From NCBI GenBank assembly GCA_949825065.1, contig OX463844.1, forward strand, positions 27,127,056 to 27,191,055: a stretch of 64,000 nt of DNA. The letters are read 5' to 3'. The DNA comes from Odontocerum albicorne (lineage: Eukaryota; Arthropoda; Insecta; Trichoptera; Odontoceridae). A program made the translations under genes and the position numbers. The notes beneath the pieces are model-generated. The model saw nothing but the letters and a program-made list of their open reading frames with translations, had not been told where the DNA came from and did not search any database. Shown here piece after piece: positions 44,453 through 56,086 of the stretch. The first letter of the stretch is position 1. Every line of letters begins with the position of its first letter.

Positions 44453-45057
44453 ATCCAGATTTGCAACTCTCAAGAGGAATGAAAATGAAGAAAACCTTCT
44501 ACAAAATTCTTCCAATGTTGCTGGTCCCGCCACTGATAATGTCAGCAATCCTCCCCTTCATCCTTCCAGCCATGAAGATGATGATCATCGGCGCAGGATT
44601 ACTCAATCAGATGGCTTTGATGGGAGCCTTGCTGACACTCTTGCGAAACAACGCATTTGATGATTCAAAATCTAAGAAGGTTATATATGTTAACAGTGGA
44701 TACAAAAATGAGAAAAAACCGGTTGTCTACAGCGAGAATTTCTATCCAGGACCTTTAAAAAATCATGGATCGTTTGATTCACACTCATCTAATTATGATA
44801 CCGTCGATGATTATGATCACTATTTGGACGATCGCCATAGACCAAAATTCAATACTCATAATTCTTACAAAGAAGACGTTCAATATGAAAAAGATGAAGA
44901 GTGGGGCAGATTTCCTTCGTATGGTGATGATGACTATCGGCGAAAAGAAAAGTCACCTTTAAATCCTTCAATAGGATTTCAAAAAAGACTAGATAAGACA
45001 ACAGCAAGATCTCAAATCAAAGGATCATTTCCTTTTAAAGGTGGTGAACAGTTATGA
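44453..45057 (+). CDS. Osiris-family gene, exon 2 (C-terminal half)
   Basis: Starts after the acceptor at 44451-44452 and ends at TGA 45055-45057. It supplies the last two bases of codon 214 and residues to about 414. It opens DPDLQLSRGMKMKKTFYKIL, which continues the DUF1676 domain of exon 1, and leads into one long hydrophobic stretch (LPMLLVPPLIMSAILPFILP, then MKMMIIGAGL and MALMGALLTLL), probably one or two membrane segments as in other Osiris proteins. The C-terminal tail is hydrophilic, rich in Tyr, Asp and His (NFYPGPLKNHGS, DTVDDYDHYLDDRH, WGRFPSYGDDDYRRKE). I do not see a clear AQXLAY motif. The total protein is about 414 aa, within the longer part of the family range. Exons 1 and 2 are joined only by inference from splice signals and domain continuity. 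Confidence 0.82.
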
Positions 45058-45069
45058 CAGTATTTTTTT

Positions 45070-45289
45070 AGTAACTTGCTGTAATATAATTAATTCCAGT
45101 CAATGTATTCAGTCTACTAATAAGCTAACAACTCATTGTCATCCTTCAGTGATAAGATATTTTGTGTTTCATTGTTTTTAGTAACTTGCTGTAATATAAT
45201 TAATTCCAGTCAAGGTATTCAGTCTACTAATAAGCTAACAACTCATTATCATCCTTCAGTGATAAGATATTTTGTGTTTCATTGTTTTT
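45070..45289 (+). repeat. 110-bp tandem duplication in the Osiris 3' flank
   Basis: 45070-45179 and 45180-45289 are head-to-tail copies ('agtaacttgctgtaatataa' onward) differing at two positions (caatg/caagg and cattgtc/cattatc). It begins 12 bp after the stop codon, so it is probably in the 3' UTR. The low divergence implies a recent event. Confidence 0.95.
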
Positions 45290-45417
45290 CTATTTTCACT
45301 TCTATGTGGTGACAAATGTGAAAAAACTTGTCAAGTTCTTCCATATCGACAAAAAGACGTTTCTTGAAAATTTCGTAGAAACGAACTGAATTCGTTTCAA
45401 ATGTCAGTGTTGTTTAA

Positions 45418-46711
45418 TATTAGGTCCTTACATATGAAATTGGCGTTTTGCCGTACTGGCAACTTTGATCTCAAAAAATATCTTCTCTTTGGTTAGGAAT
45501 TGCAAATTCAAATTTATACAGCTATTTACTCAAGTATTTGTGTTTCGAAAATTATAATTCATTTTTTTTTTCCTCAATTGTTTTTTTTCTTTGCGTCACT
45601 CAGTTTACAAAATGGAAAACTTGAAATATCGCGTTATTTACGAGTACGAGTTCCACCGTGGCACCAGTGCTGCAGAAACGGCTCGAAGGATTAATGATGT
45701 GTATGGCGACGGTGCCGCAAAAGAAAACACAGTGCGTTTTTAGTTCCAACGTTTTCGTTCTGGAAATTTCGACCTGCAGAAGAAGCCCCGTGGACGGCCG
45801 GAGACCAAAGTTGATAATGAAGAATTGAAGGCTATTGTGGAAGCGGATCCATCGCAAACCACGTCCGAGTTAGCTGCAGGCTGCGGTGTTAGTGATAAAA
45901 CTGTTTTAATCCACTTGAAGCAAATTGGGAAGATGAAAAAGCTTGAAAGGTGGGTACCTCACGAATTGAGTGAAGCAAATCAACAAACGCGCGTTGACTG
46001 CTGCGTTGCATTACTCAACCGGCACAATAATGAAGGGATTTTGAATCGAATCATTACCTGTGATGAAAAGTGGATCCTGTATGATAATCGGAAGCGCTCA
46101 TCGCAATGGCTGAACCCTGCCGAACCAGCCAAACCATGCCCCAAGCGAAAATTGACTCCAAAAAAGTTACTTGTGAGCGTTTGGTGGACTAGTGCTGTTG
46201 TCGTTCACTACAGCTTTCTTAAATCTGGCCAGACGATTACGGCAGATGTCTATTGTCAGCAACTGCAAACCATGATGGAAAAGCTAGCTGCTAAACAACC
46301 GAGGCTGGTTAATCGCTCTAGGCCACTGCTGCTTCATGATAACGCTAGACCACACACTGCACAACAGACGGCTACCAAATTAGAAGAGCTTCAATTGGAA
46401 TGTCTAAGACATCCACCGTACTCTCCGGACCTTGCCCCAACAGATTACTATTTTTTTCGAAATTTGGATAACTTCTTGCAAGGGAAAAAATTCAACTCCG
46501 ATGGGGCAGTCCAAACCGACTTCAAAGATTTTATTGATTCCCGTCCGAATGGTTTTTTTAGTAAAGGGATCGATGAACTACCTATGAGATGGCAAAAGTG
46601 CATAGATAGCAATGGTACATACTTTGATTAAATAAATATATTATATTAAAAAAAAATCAACTTTATGTTCCTCCCAAACAAAACGCCAATTTCATATGTA
46701 AGGACCTAATA
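45418..46711 (+). mobile_element. Mariner element, copy 2 (one nonsense codon)
   Basis: The 1290-bp element (45420-46709) is flanked by TA at 45418-45419 and 46710-46711, with the same 31-bp perfect TIRs as copy 1 (28324-29614) in the opposite orientation. Noncoding parts are also almost identical to copy 1, apart from small A-run differences. It is otherwise complete and could be moved by transposase supplied from copy 1. It lies about 360 bp past the Osiris stop codon. Confidence 0.95.
45612..46631 (+). pseudogene. Mariner transposase, dead by W44 to stop
   Basis: The frame from the ATG at 45612 is the same length as copy 1 (339 codons plus stop), but codon 44 is TAG (45741-45743) where copy 1 has TGG (Trp). 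From codon 45 on, only three residues differ from copy 1 (residue 79 Gly/Asp, 108 Val/Met, 196 Gly/Val). The catalytic Asp residues 151, 243 and 278 and the 34-residue spacing are unchanged. A downstream start could give a protein without the first DNA-binding helix-turn-helix, which should not be active for TIR binding. Confidence 0.95.
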
Positions 46712-46789
46712 TAAAGAACAAAAATTAATAGATTTTGACAAATCGTATAATATATTTAATTCGAAAATAATACATTTTCATCTTTGACG

Positions 46790-46975
46790 AACTTGTAAAC
46801 TTAAGGCTGACGTGTTGAATAACTTGTCGGGGCACGTGGAACTAATGAATGAAGACTAACAAATAAATATGTTTGAATCAAATGAATCATATTTTGAAAG
46901 AAGGTTATGTAAGAGGAAGGAGAAATACTCGCTGCCTACTCCAGTAGGGAGTATGTATCTATGTACATTTTGTAT
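46790..46975 (+). mobile_element. LINE family L 3' end
   Basis: 'aacttaaggctgacgtgttg', 'catattttgaaagaaggtta' and 'cctactccagtagggagtat' then 'gtatctatg' are family L landmarks; the middle is deleted. Confidence 0.5.
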
Positions 46976-47743
46976 CAAAGAGGTACCACTGAAATTCTAG
47001 TGGGTGTTTTGCAAAAATATGAGGATAGTTTGTTTAAAATCAATAATTTTACTGAACCTTCCCATATTTACGAGTAAATCCTCTGTCCGATGTTGAAGAA
47101 ACTTTAGATTTAAAAATAATATTTATTAGAAAACCACTTAATTTTTTCTACAATCTTTAGACTTCCTACTTCTTTTTAATAGATGAGTGGATTAGAATAC
47201 TTATGAAGCCTTGAAAATAAAATAAAAATTTATTGTTCGTATTTACATGTTAAATTAGTTTTTAAAAAAGGTAATTAAAAAGTCTAATGTGGTGTTACAA
47301 ATAAGCAATTTAATCTATACATGCAATACCTTAATCCATTATTTTATTACATTACTAAAATATTGACGTCATTTACTCTCACCCCATAATCAAGTGATAC
47401 ATTTATGGTACTTCAAAACCTTTATACACACGTCAAATAAGTCATTATCAATGGTTGTTTTCTATCTGTTAAATAATACAGAAGGGCTTAAGAGTCATTG
47501 AATCCCCGAAGAAGTTTCTTAAATCTCAACTTTTCTCTAATAAGACAAAACGGAGCATATTCAAACCGGTTAAAATTAAAGGGGTTCGGTCATGTACAGT
47601 TATCCTTAAAAAACAACGCCAAGTATTTTAGTTTGAGAAAAGATCGTTGAGAATATTTCTGAGTCCAAAACCGGGCTTTGTAGAAGGAACCTGGAGATAC
47701 AGAAGTAATATGTAGATTTGAACCTTGTCCTGACAGGCCTACG
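46976..47743. other. Unassigned sequence
   Basis: No gene recognised. Confidence 0.4.
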
Positions 47744-48307
47744 TTACGTACCCCGCCAAGTCCAGTGGCCTAGCATGATTTGATCACGATACTGGTAGGC
47801 AGTGATCAAGTCATTAGAATTGTACGTAAAGTAAAATGAAGTAAAACACGACCTTTGAATATACGCAAATAGCATTACATGGATAGTGTGTCTGCTGTCT
47901 AGGAGTAATAGCATAACATGGGCAGTGTGTCTGCTGTCTAGGAGAAATAGCATAACATGGACAGTGTGTCCGCTGACTAAGAGAAATTGGAGGAAATGTA
48001 AAAATGAGAATTGAAGAACATAAAAATAAAAAATTAAAATAAAAAGTAATAAACGATAATGTTTAAATTCAGAAAATGTGACACTGCTGGTGCTGGTATA
48101 GACACAGTGGCATAGCGAAGACATCAGGAGGTGGACAATTGACCTCTGACGCATGGCTAAGAGAAGTGCTAAGTCAAAGACCAAAAGTAATATTTTTAAA
48201 GCATTAACTTGCCACGCCCTGCTAGCGTTAGATTTTTTTGATACAAAATTCCATAAAATATCTGTTCCTTTTACTTTAACTTGCACTTCAGAAATGAAAA
48301 TTACCAT
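47744..48307 (-). other. 187-codon open frame over a repeat, coding status doubtful
   Basis: The frame is long for this AT-rich region but its product is largely hydrophobic, low-complexity sequence (KILLLVFDLALLLAM, LLLFILIFYFYVLQFSF) and it reads through three 39-bp tandem units, giving a 13-residue repeat (LLxSxHTxHVMLF). No signal for splicing or homology was seen. The frame probably exists because the repeat unit is a multiple of three. Not called as a gene. Confidence 0.35.
47871..47987. repeat. Three 39-bp tandem units
   Basis: The units start at 47871, 47910 and 47949, each beginning 'agcatwacatgg' and containing 'cagtgtgtctgctgtctagg' with a few substitutions. Units differ at 3-6 positions each. 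Confidence 0.9.
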
Positions 48308-48904
48308 AAAAACTAGTTAAAAAATAATACAATGAAACAAGCACTATTACTGATTTGTTTTAAATACTGTAGCTTTTGAATTCAATATTTTTTGTTTATA
48401 GTTTATTTTAACATTAAACGCATTCATAGTTAATTTTGTTATATTGTATGCATACAATATATCATATATTAAAAAAAAAGATTTATGATGTATACAAAAA
48501 ACAAGTGAACTTATTGCATGTACAAACTTTCCTTTGACCGATAGGCATCCACCTGATTTTCAAACAAGCTTATACTTTGTGTAAGGGGTACAGGTTTTGT
48601 TTTCTCCCGCGCAGAAAACCTTCGCCTCGCCACTGTATGGACATACCATATATTATGACGAGATGCAGAATCTTCGTTAAAGACGGCCACGAATTGAGAA
48701 CATTCTAATAAACACAGGAGATTCAAAAAGAGCTTATAGAAAAAAGCGAAAGACCTTACCTGGCTTGTCTATCTCCAAACGATTGTCAGGATAGAGTTGT
48801 ATGAAAAATGAAGATCTGAGCAGTCGATCCCAAATAGATGGGATAGTGTTGTATGATATTATTGTATTATATTACACTTTCGCTATATACCGTATAATGG
48901 AATT
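48308..48904. other. Unassigned sequence
   Basis: A more GC-rich patch at 48590-48670 ('ctcccgcgcagaaaaccttc') is unexplained; no ORF of interest. Confidence 0.35.
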
Positions 48905-49075
48905 CTGGTGGAGTTATTTCCATGTGGCAATCTATTCCAATCAACTAGAAATAAATTCAAGAGACGTTAAGTTAAAAAAAGACATTAAAAAATCTGAATA
49001 CCAACGGTAATCGAATCCCTAACCATCGAGTTAGAAGACAGACGTCTAAATATTAAGGCAACGTCAATGGATAGT
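48905..49075 (-). repeat. SINE family 1, near-complete copy
   Basis: The minus strand reads 'acgttgccttaatatttaga' (A-box region, decayed), 'cgatggttagggattcgatt' then 'accgttgg' (B box), a T-rich linker, and the tail 'ttctagttgattggaataga' then 'ttgccacatggaaataactc' and 'caccag'. All parts are in the order of the copy at 56718-56898. Confidence 0.7.
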
Positions 49076-51264
49076 GTTAAAAGGGAAGAAAATTAGATTA
49101 AACAACTCATTCAATTTAATCATCAATATTGCCAGCATAAATGTTAAAAAAAACTATTTTAGTAGCAATTTAGTACAAATAAGGGTATAATTGCATGTAA
49201 AATATATTTTGAAACATGAAGGTATTTACTAGTATGATAACGAAAATTTAAAACATTGAATAGCATAAATAAACAATAAATTATCTGCTGTTCTTTGCCT
49301 TTAGAAAAATTCTAGGACATTAATTAGGTCACCCTGTTTTAAAAGGAATAATTTCCAGAATAGTGGGAAACGGTCAAAGTTAAAAATTTCACGTCATTAA
49401 TTTTTCAAAACACATTCGTAAATTGTTTTTTTATGTTGATTGAGTTTTAAGTTTGATAAAAAAGATAAAATACTTGATTTTGTATCACTACTTTGTATCA
49501 CTATTTTGTATCACTATTTTGTACTATTTTGCTTTGTATTTGTCTCAAAACTTATTGAAAAACTTTTGTGTAATCACTGTCAAAATATTTGTGAATGCAA
49601 AGGAAAAAAATGTTCAATCAATTGAAGAAAATATTTCAGTATCACTAAAAAAATCTAATATACTCGTATATGACTTATACTTAAAAGTTATTAAAATGTT
49701 TCTTAACAAAATTAACGAGAATTATTTTGAAAAGTTTTGTACAACATATTAATATTTTTTGGATATTTTACAATTATTAATGGGACTTACATATAAATGG
49801 AAAATACTAGGCAATCAGTCTAAGGATTAATTAGCACGTTTTATTATTTAAGATGTTAATTAACTAGAATTTTATAGTCAAAATCAATGTGCATGTCAGT
49901 ATATTTTCCATTGATTATGTGTTATTCAATTTATTATGTGTTAAAGATACTGTACTCGTATAGTTGAAATTATGCTCTCTTCAGGAGTAATGACCCTCAA
50001 GAGAGCCTCGAGATACAAGGCAGAAATATTTGTTGCGAGGGTTAATGTAGTTATTTGAAAAAGTAATTTATTATTAATATGGAGTTTCGCGAAATTACTG
50101 CCGAAACCTCCGATGAAAAATGATTGTTCAAAACCTTTTTTGTTATTATTGCATTGTTTTACAATTCCATTATATAAAGTACAGCCTGGCAGACTCTCTG
50201 CTATGAGATTGTTTATTTTAACCAACCAAGAATATATTTAAATGCCTTTTGAGAATAAATAAACAAAACCTGGTCTATTTTTGAAGCCCCGTTGTAAATT
50301 AAGCCTAATGTCCGCGAGTTCCAATAAATTGACGAAAGGGGTAGTTTTTGTAACACATAGCAAATAAAAATCGCTTAAAACATATTAACTGCGTTTGAAA
50401 ACAGCATGATCTGAATAAATTTTAAGATAAACTTCTTATATGTTTGTGATATACTCGTATATATAAAAGTATTCTAGTTTAAATGTTTTTCAACTATAAA
50501 AGTCGTAAAAATCATCAAACATGTTTGAAATTTCAAACTCAATTATATATTTTTGAATAATGTGACTGAAGTCTCTAAATGTGGTAAATTATTAATTTAT
50601 AAGTCATATTTTTATAATTCAACGAATTTCACGTGATTTAAATCAAGAAACATATTATAAATACAGCACAGTTATTTATCGCCGTCTTCTATATGAAATA
50701 TATATAAGTGTCATGTAAGTTCCTTCATCCATAACATAATTATTATCTTCATGGCACCCGGATTAAAACACAATGAGCTTGTATTGCTTTGCAGTTCTGT
50801 GGAATACGGTAAATCCTAACGGATGTGGACATTTCTTTCAACCAAGGAGCGAGTCGTTGGCCGTATCATAGAACTACTAGTAGAACGTTAGCTTAGCGCC
50901 CAGGCGTCACAGGCTCAATTATCAGACTAGTTTTACTTGGAATATTTTTTAAATCTGAATTTATTTATGTTGTAATGCCAAGTAGCTCCCAAATATTAAC
51001 TGCTGGAACAATCTTGGATTACGCTGTATTATAGATTTCTAGGTTTTTAAAAAACCTGAAGTAGAAAACTACACCGGCAACCATATTTTATGGAAATTGA
51101 ACTCGAAACTGCAATAATCGTCAATTGAAAATAGAAATAATCATTTTGTATTCGATAAAATCTTGTTTGACAATCAATATGTTATCATTTGGTAACATAT
51201 CGATTGTTAACAAATTATGGTATAACATATCGATTGTCAGACTAGATTTTATTGAATGTAATTA
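49076..51264. other. AT-rich gene-poor stretch with a short tandem repeat
   Basis: At 49478-49530 there are about four copies of 'tttgtatcacta'. The open frames here (49440-49752) are low-complexity products of this repeat. A possible SINE head at 50855-50930 ('gttggccgtatcatagaact') is too decayed to call. Confidence 0.45.
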
Positions 51265-51660
51265 TTTGATATCTGAGTGCAAGCGAGAGACGTAGAATAG
51301 ATGCATTTGAAATGTGTTGCTGGAGAAGACTGTTACGGATTCTATGGACAGCAAGGCGAGCTGATAGTCTCGAAGAACTGATAATCACCGACATATTATC
51401 GACAATATGCCTTGGACGAGTCCTCCGATTCTTTGGGCATATTGCTTGTGGCCGAAGAGACAGTTTGGAGAAGTTTGTGGTTACTGGATGTGTGGAAGGA
51501 CGACGCACAAGAGAAAGAATCCTAATGCGTTGGACTGACCAAGTGAGAGACGCAACTGGACTCCCCTTAACAAGTGCCCTTCGAGCCGTGGAGTGCAGGG
51601 ATGGAGAGGAGTCGTCAGAGGCTATCATGGGAGTGACAGAATGATGATTATTTGATAGAC
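51265..51660 (+). mobile_element. LINE 3' end (RTE-like tail), fragment with open frame
   Basis: The frame from about 51270 to 51644 reads SERRRIDAFEMCCWRRLLRI, LGRVLRFFGHIACGRRDSLE, then KFVVTGCVEGRRTRERILMR and WTDQVRDATGLPLTSALRA, the C-terminal tail of a LINE reverse transcriptase. It ends with 'tgacagaatgatgattattt', a GAT-repeat-type terminus. The same family is present at 5890-6135 (minus) and 53380-53750 (plus). The catalytic core is missing. Confidence 0.75.
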
Positions 51661-51809
51661 AATCCCTCGTATTTTAGTATGATTGTCAGTCACCCTGTGG
51701 ATAGGATACGCCTCGGGATCAGCAGGTTTAATCTGTTAAAGTCTTTTGTTAGAAAGTTTGTTTTGTGTGGCTTAGAAACGCGTATATATGTAACACATGT
51801 ATGCTATAA

Positions 51810-52150
51810 GCATACATAGGTATCATCACGCCGAGTTTCTTGCGGGGTACGCACAGAGAAGAAATCCTCATACTTTATATCCAAGAACACAACTTTCACC
51901 TCCTCCACATTTATACATCTCGTCATGCACAATCTTCCATGATTTATACTTCTCATACCTTCTTTCACAATCTGGTATATTTGATCCAGCCACGTTTTAC
52001 TCGGTCTTCATCTTCTACGTAAACCTTTCACTTATGATTTGTATACCCGCTTAGTTATTCTTTCGTCATTCATCCTCTCCACATGTCCAAACTATTCTTA
52101 AAGCTCCTTTCTTCATCTTACTTGAAACATGCATTTTAATGAAACGTTAC
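51810..52150 (-). mobile_element. LINE family L 3' region
   Basis: The minus strand has 'aagtaagatgaagaaaggag', 'tttggacatgtggagaggat', a 'gaagattgtgcatgacgaga' block and the end 'gtaccccgcaagaaactcgg' then 'cgtgatgatacc'. Confidence 0.6.
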
Positions 52151-53379
52151 ATTTCGTATAAATATTACATAGAATTTGTAGTTGACAATTAATGTAAGTC
52201 GCATCGGAAAGAGTTGCAACTTAAAATGTTATTTTTAAGAACGGAAACCATGTAACATCAACTTTGATCATGTTTAATACAAATAGTGATCTACAGTTGG
52301 AAAGTATGTGTGTGTATGCTATATGTGTAATAGAAAAATAAAGTTTAAGGAAACATTCGATTTGTTTCATTATTATTTGCAGACTTGTATAAATTATGAA
52401 TTGCTCACTTATTACTAAGTAATATCTTTTATTTTTTTAGATAGCAATAAAATATCACAATTGAAATATTTCTACTTATTTTTTATCAATCACTGAAACG
52501 CTTCGCTCTATGAGCATCTAAATAGTACGATTAATAAATGCGATTTTAACGTTTAAACAGCCACGAGTAATTAATCCATGTTACTGGTGCGTGTCTTAAA
52601 ATACTGATATCCACGATATAATCACATAGAAGAATTTTATATCTTTTTTTTAGATTCTTACAAAGAAAAACGCACCAGAAGTTATAAAAAAATACGAGGA
52701 AGTTTATAGCGAGAATCGAAAAAAAAATAATAGAAATATACATATGGAGTTTCATTTGATATAATCGGAAGAAAAACTAAACTTAATTTAATTAGAAATG
52801 AGTAATGATTAACCATTGTTAAATATAATCTCTAGTAGTTTAACAGATATTTAAGCAATATAAAAAAACATGAGTTTTTTATAGAAATCGTTTTTAAAAC
52901 TACCTATAAGTTTTATAGTAAGCATTATGATATAAAAACTGAAAATTATAATTTTATTCTAATACTATTTGTATTTTAATGAATCTCTTAAAATATTGAT
53001 AACAATAACACACAGTTCAGCATAAAGAAAGGTCAATTACAGTCGATATCGCATTGTATTATAAATTATTTGTAGTACAACCTGGGGCTTACGCCATAGT
53101 CATTAAATAAATAGACTATTCAAATAATGGATGTTCAAAAATATTTTTTCTCAAATATTTTATACAATATGTGGGATATGGAATACAATCAAATCTAAAA
53201 CTAGCTTTGGGTATATAATACAATCAAGTCCTTTAATTTGTGTATTCAAGTTACAAATGAAACTTTAAATATTAAATTTTTCCATTTCAAACCGATTTTT
53301 TAATATAATCTGTGAAATGAATTAAACACGAAAACGGGTCTCGTCTAAATACTAATCTTCTCAATATGTTTGTATGGTG
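52151..53379. other. AT-rich gene-poor stretch
   Basis: Nothing recognised. Confidence 0.45.
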
Positions 53380-53750
53380 CTGAAACTTGAACCTTGGGAG
53401 AATCGGAAAGACGGCGGATCTATATATGCCTTTGAAATGTGGTGTTAGCGTAGAATACTCTGGATACAAAAAAATTGTCCATCTTAGCCGAACTCAAAAT
53501 AATGAATCATCTCTCGTCATTGTGTATGCAACGTGATCTGCAGTATTTCGGCTAAATCATGAGAAGAGAGCTGAATAGCCTGGAGAAACTTGTGGTCGTC
53601 GGAACGAGATCTCGAGGAAGACCAGATGGAGTGACCTGGTCAGAACTGCGACGGGATATTCAATATGCTCTCCGATCGACCCGGGACAGATCCAGATGGA
53701 AGAAGACCATTAAAAAGGCCATCGACGACTGCAACTGTCCTTAGACATGA
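53380..53750 (+). mobile_element. LINE 3' end (same family as 51265-51660), degenerate
   Basis: Frames give ESERRRIYICLEMWC-stop-RRIL upstream, and MRRELNSLEKLVVVGTRSRG then RPDGVTWSELRRDIQYALRS in ORF 53559-53744. The block order equals that of 51265-51660 (ERRRIDAFEMCCWRRLL, then RRDSLEKFVVTG, then RWTDQVRDA). Several frameshifts. Confidence 0.65.
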
Positions 53751-54302
53751 GGGACAGGACGACGGAAAGTGAAATGAATTAGTTCACTTTAGTTATTTCT
53801 CCAGAATCCTTTTTATTAATCAGCAGGTTTTTTTTAGTTTTTACTAAGTTCTCTAAGGATGTATTTATTACTATTAATATTGTTTTATGATTAGATTTTT
53901 AAGCATAAAATAGGTACTTGACTGAATCATTTACGAAACAAAGGTAGTTTTTCTTGCTATACAAAATAATTTATTTGTGTAATTCTTTTTTTTTTTCGAT
54001 TTTAATGAATCGGAAATAAATTAAGAAAATAAAATAAAATAAAATTATATATTTATTTTCCACTTTTTTGCAAAAACATTGACTTCAATCTAATTTACTA
54101 ATAATGGCTACTAGAGACAGGCCGAAAATTGCATGTAATTTATTTTATAAACGGTTGATTCACTCGGGCGCTACTATAGTTTTCAGACGTCGTTTGTTCT
54201 TCATTTTCTAGACTTTTCAAATAAGTTTCTTAGATTTTGACTATTTATGATAATATATGAAGAGTATAAACATACTTATTGTCAGTTGTGTAATCTTTCT
54301 AT

Positions 54303-55176
54303 CAGGGGTAAGATTATTACTTTTGCGGACGACACGGTTCTTCTATTCGAGGGCCGAACATAGGATCATGTATTCTTTAAGGCTAACGAAGAATTACGTG
54401 TAGTTAAAGAATGGATGGACTCAAATTTATTGACTGTAAATTCCCAAAAAACTAAATACATCACATTTAGCATATCTACAAGAACTCAAGCACCTACAAA
54501 TAAATATATAACACTGCACACTTGTTCACCCATGGCTGACTGTAGTTGTGTTTCCTTGGAAAGGGTTGATAGTATAAAGTACCTTGGAGTTTATGTTGAT
54601 CAGTTCCTTCGTTGGGAGGTCCATATTAACACTTTGAGCGCAAAAATCAGAAAACTAGGATGCATATTCCGTATGATTCGAAATGTGCTCAGTGAAAATA
54701 TCCTTAATAGTATATACTTCGCCTTATGTCAGTCGGCACTTTCTTACGGTATATCAGTTTGGGGGGGATGCACCTTAACCCAAAAACACATATTGCAGGT
54801 TTCCCAAAAATTGATTGTGAAAATAATTAATAAACTTCCTGCTCGGTATCCCACGGCGGAGCTTTTCAGAGAGTATCAGGTCCTGAACATAGCCAATTTA
54901 CATCTCAAATCCATTCTCTGGCACTACCATCGAGAGGAAGGGAAGATGCAGACTCAGCAGAGATACATGACACGCATGGCAACTAATGAAATGTTCCCCA
55001 TCCCTAGAGTTAAAACCTCTTTTGGCCAAAGGCAATATGCTTATTTGGCTCCCATGATGTACAATGGCATGCCGAATTCAATAAAGATAAAGGAAGGAAA
55101 ACCATTTAGACAGTCGATCGGAGCATGGTTGTTATTGCGACAGGATTTTGAGTACTTGGGCTTTCAGGATGAATGA
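54303..55176 (+). pseudogene. LINE reverse transcriptase, C-terminal part
   Basis: The frame starts GKIITFADDTVLLFEGR with the catalytic FADD of motif C, is broken by TAG at 54361-54363, and is then open for 270 codons to 55176. It continues ELRVVKEWMDSNLLTVNSQK, the thumb motif DSIKYLGVYVDQFLRWEVHI, then SALSYGISVWGG and the connection region LHLKSILWHYHR. Only one nonsense codon separates motif C from the rest, so the copy is fairly young. Everything upstream of motif C is missing, including motif A. Confidence 0.8.
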
Positions 55177-55660
55177 CGTGTGGAAAAGATTTGTGTGGGC
55201 TTTTGAGTGTGGGTTTCTTCTTGTTGTTTTGATTTTTGTTGTTTTGTATTTGTGTTTCTGTAGAATTTTGTGTTAATTTTTATTCTTATGATTGTGTGCG
55301 GTATATTATGGGATGAACAAGTTTGGTCTTTCTGGAGTGATGATGTGTGAAGAGTTTGATTCCGCATGATGTTTCCAGTTGTAATTGAGTGTCACTGTTT
55401 GTCAGTTTGATGAGAACGTGCAACGGGGTTTTGTTTTTGTGTAATCAAAAATCGGAAAGAAGTATCGATTTATTTTTTTCATGCTAAATATCCTCAGTGA
55501 GATACAGGCAAAAGTCTAATTTACTGGGGATACGACAAATGAAAGGCAACAAACCCAGATCCATTAAAATTGTATGTCCAAATCAAATTATCTGTTGTTT
55601 TTCTCAAATTGTGTATATTTCTTGTCATGTGTAATAATAAATAAATAAATAAATACTCGT
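54303..55660 (+). mobile_element. 5'-truncated LINE with long 3' UTR
   Basis: Begins inside the reverse transcriptase (just before motif C), includes the coding end to 55176, and continues through a 3' UTR of nearly 500 bp that ends at 'aataaataaataaataaata' (55629-55655). The last 230 bp of this UTR recur at 57785-57990 and 8365-8525 on the minus strand ('cctcagtgagatacaggcaa', 'gacaaatgaaaggcaac', 'aacccagatcc'), so three members of this family are present. Confidence 0.75.
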
Positions 55661-56086
55661 ACATTACAATCCACCTACAAACGAATATATTACATATTGA
55701 AAAATACACAAAGGTTTTTTTTTAGTTCGTCTTTGCTTGATAAGTTGGCGGTTTTCTTATCAAATTAAACATATGCAGATGTAAGGAAGTACTCAATGTA
55801 AGAGCCATATACTATATTCATAGTCTTACATTCAATTTTGTTTTTGTAAAATCTTAATTTGGCAATAAGAGTGATTTCAATTCCTGAATGAGAGAGTTTT
55901 TGAGGAGATTAAGCTCTCTGAACGCCGCTATATAAATAGCCTTTTTACTGTAATCTTTACTATTTATCATATTCTTTTTTTGTTATTAACGTCGATTACA
56001 AAATTACGTCCTACATTTTTAATTGAATTAACCTATGAAACTGAAGTTATAAATGTAAATAGTATGGAATAAAACATAATTTTTAG
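55661..56086. other. AT-rich sequence upstream of a candidate exon
   Basis: No ORF or repeat recognised; it may be intronic if the next feature is real. Confidence 0.35.

Noticed and set aside
44427..44962. Other frames over Osiris exon 2
   Set aside because: Shadows of the exon; composition and splice phase support only the frame reading DPDLQLSRG.
49440..49752. Open frames near the 'tttgtatcacta' repeats
   Set aside because: Products are low-complexity (Leu/Ile/Tyr/Phe) readings of a short tandem repeat and A-rich DNA.
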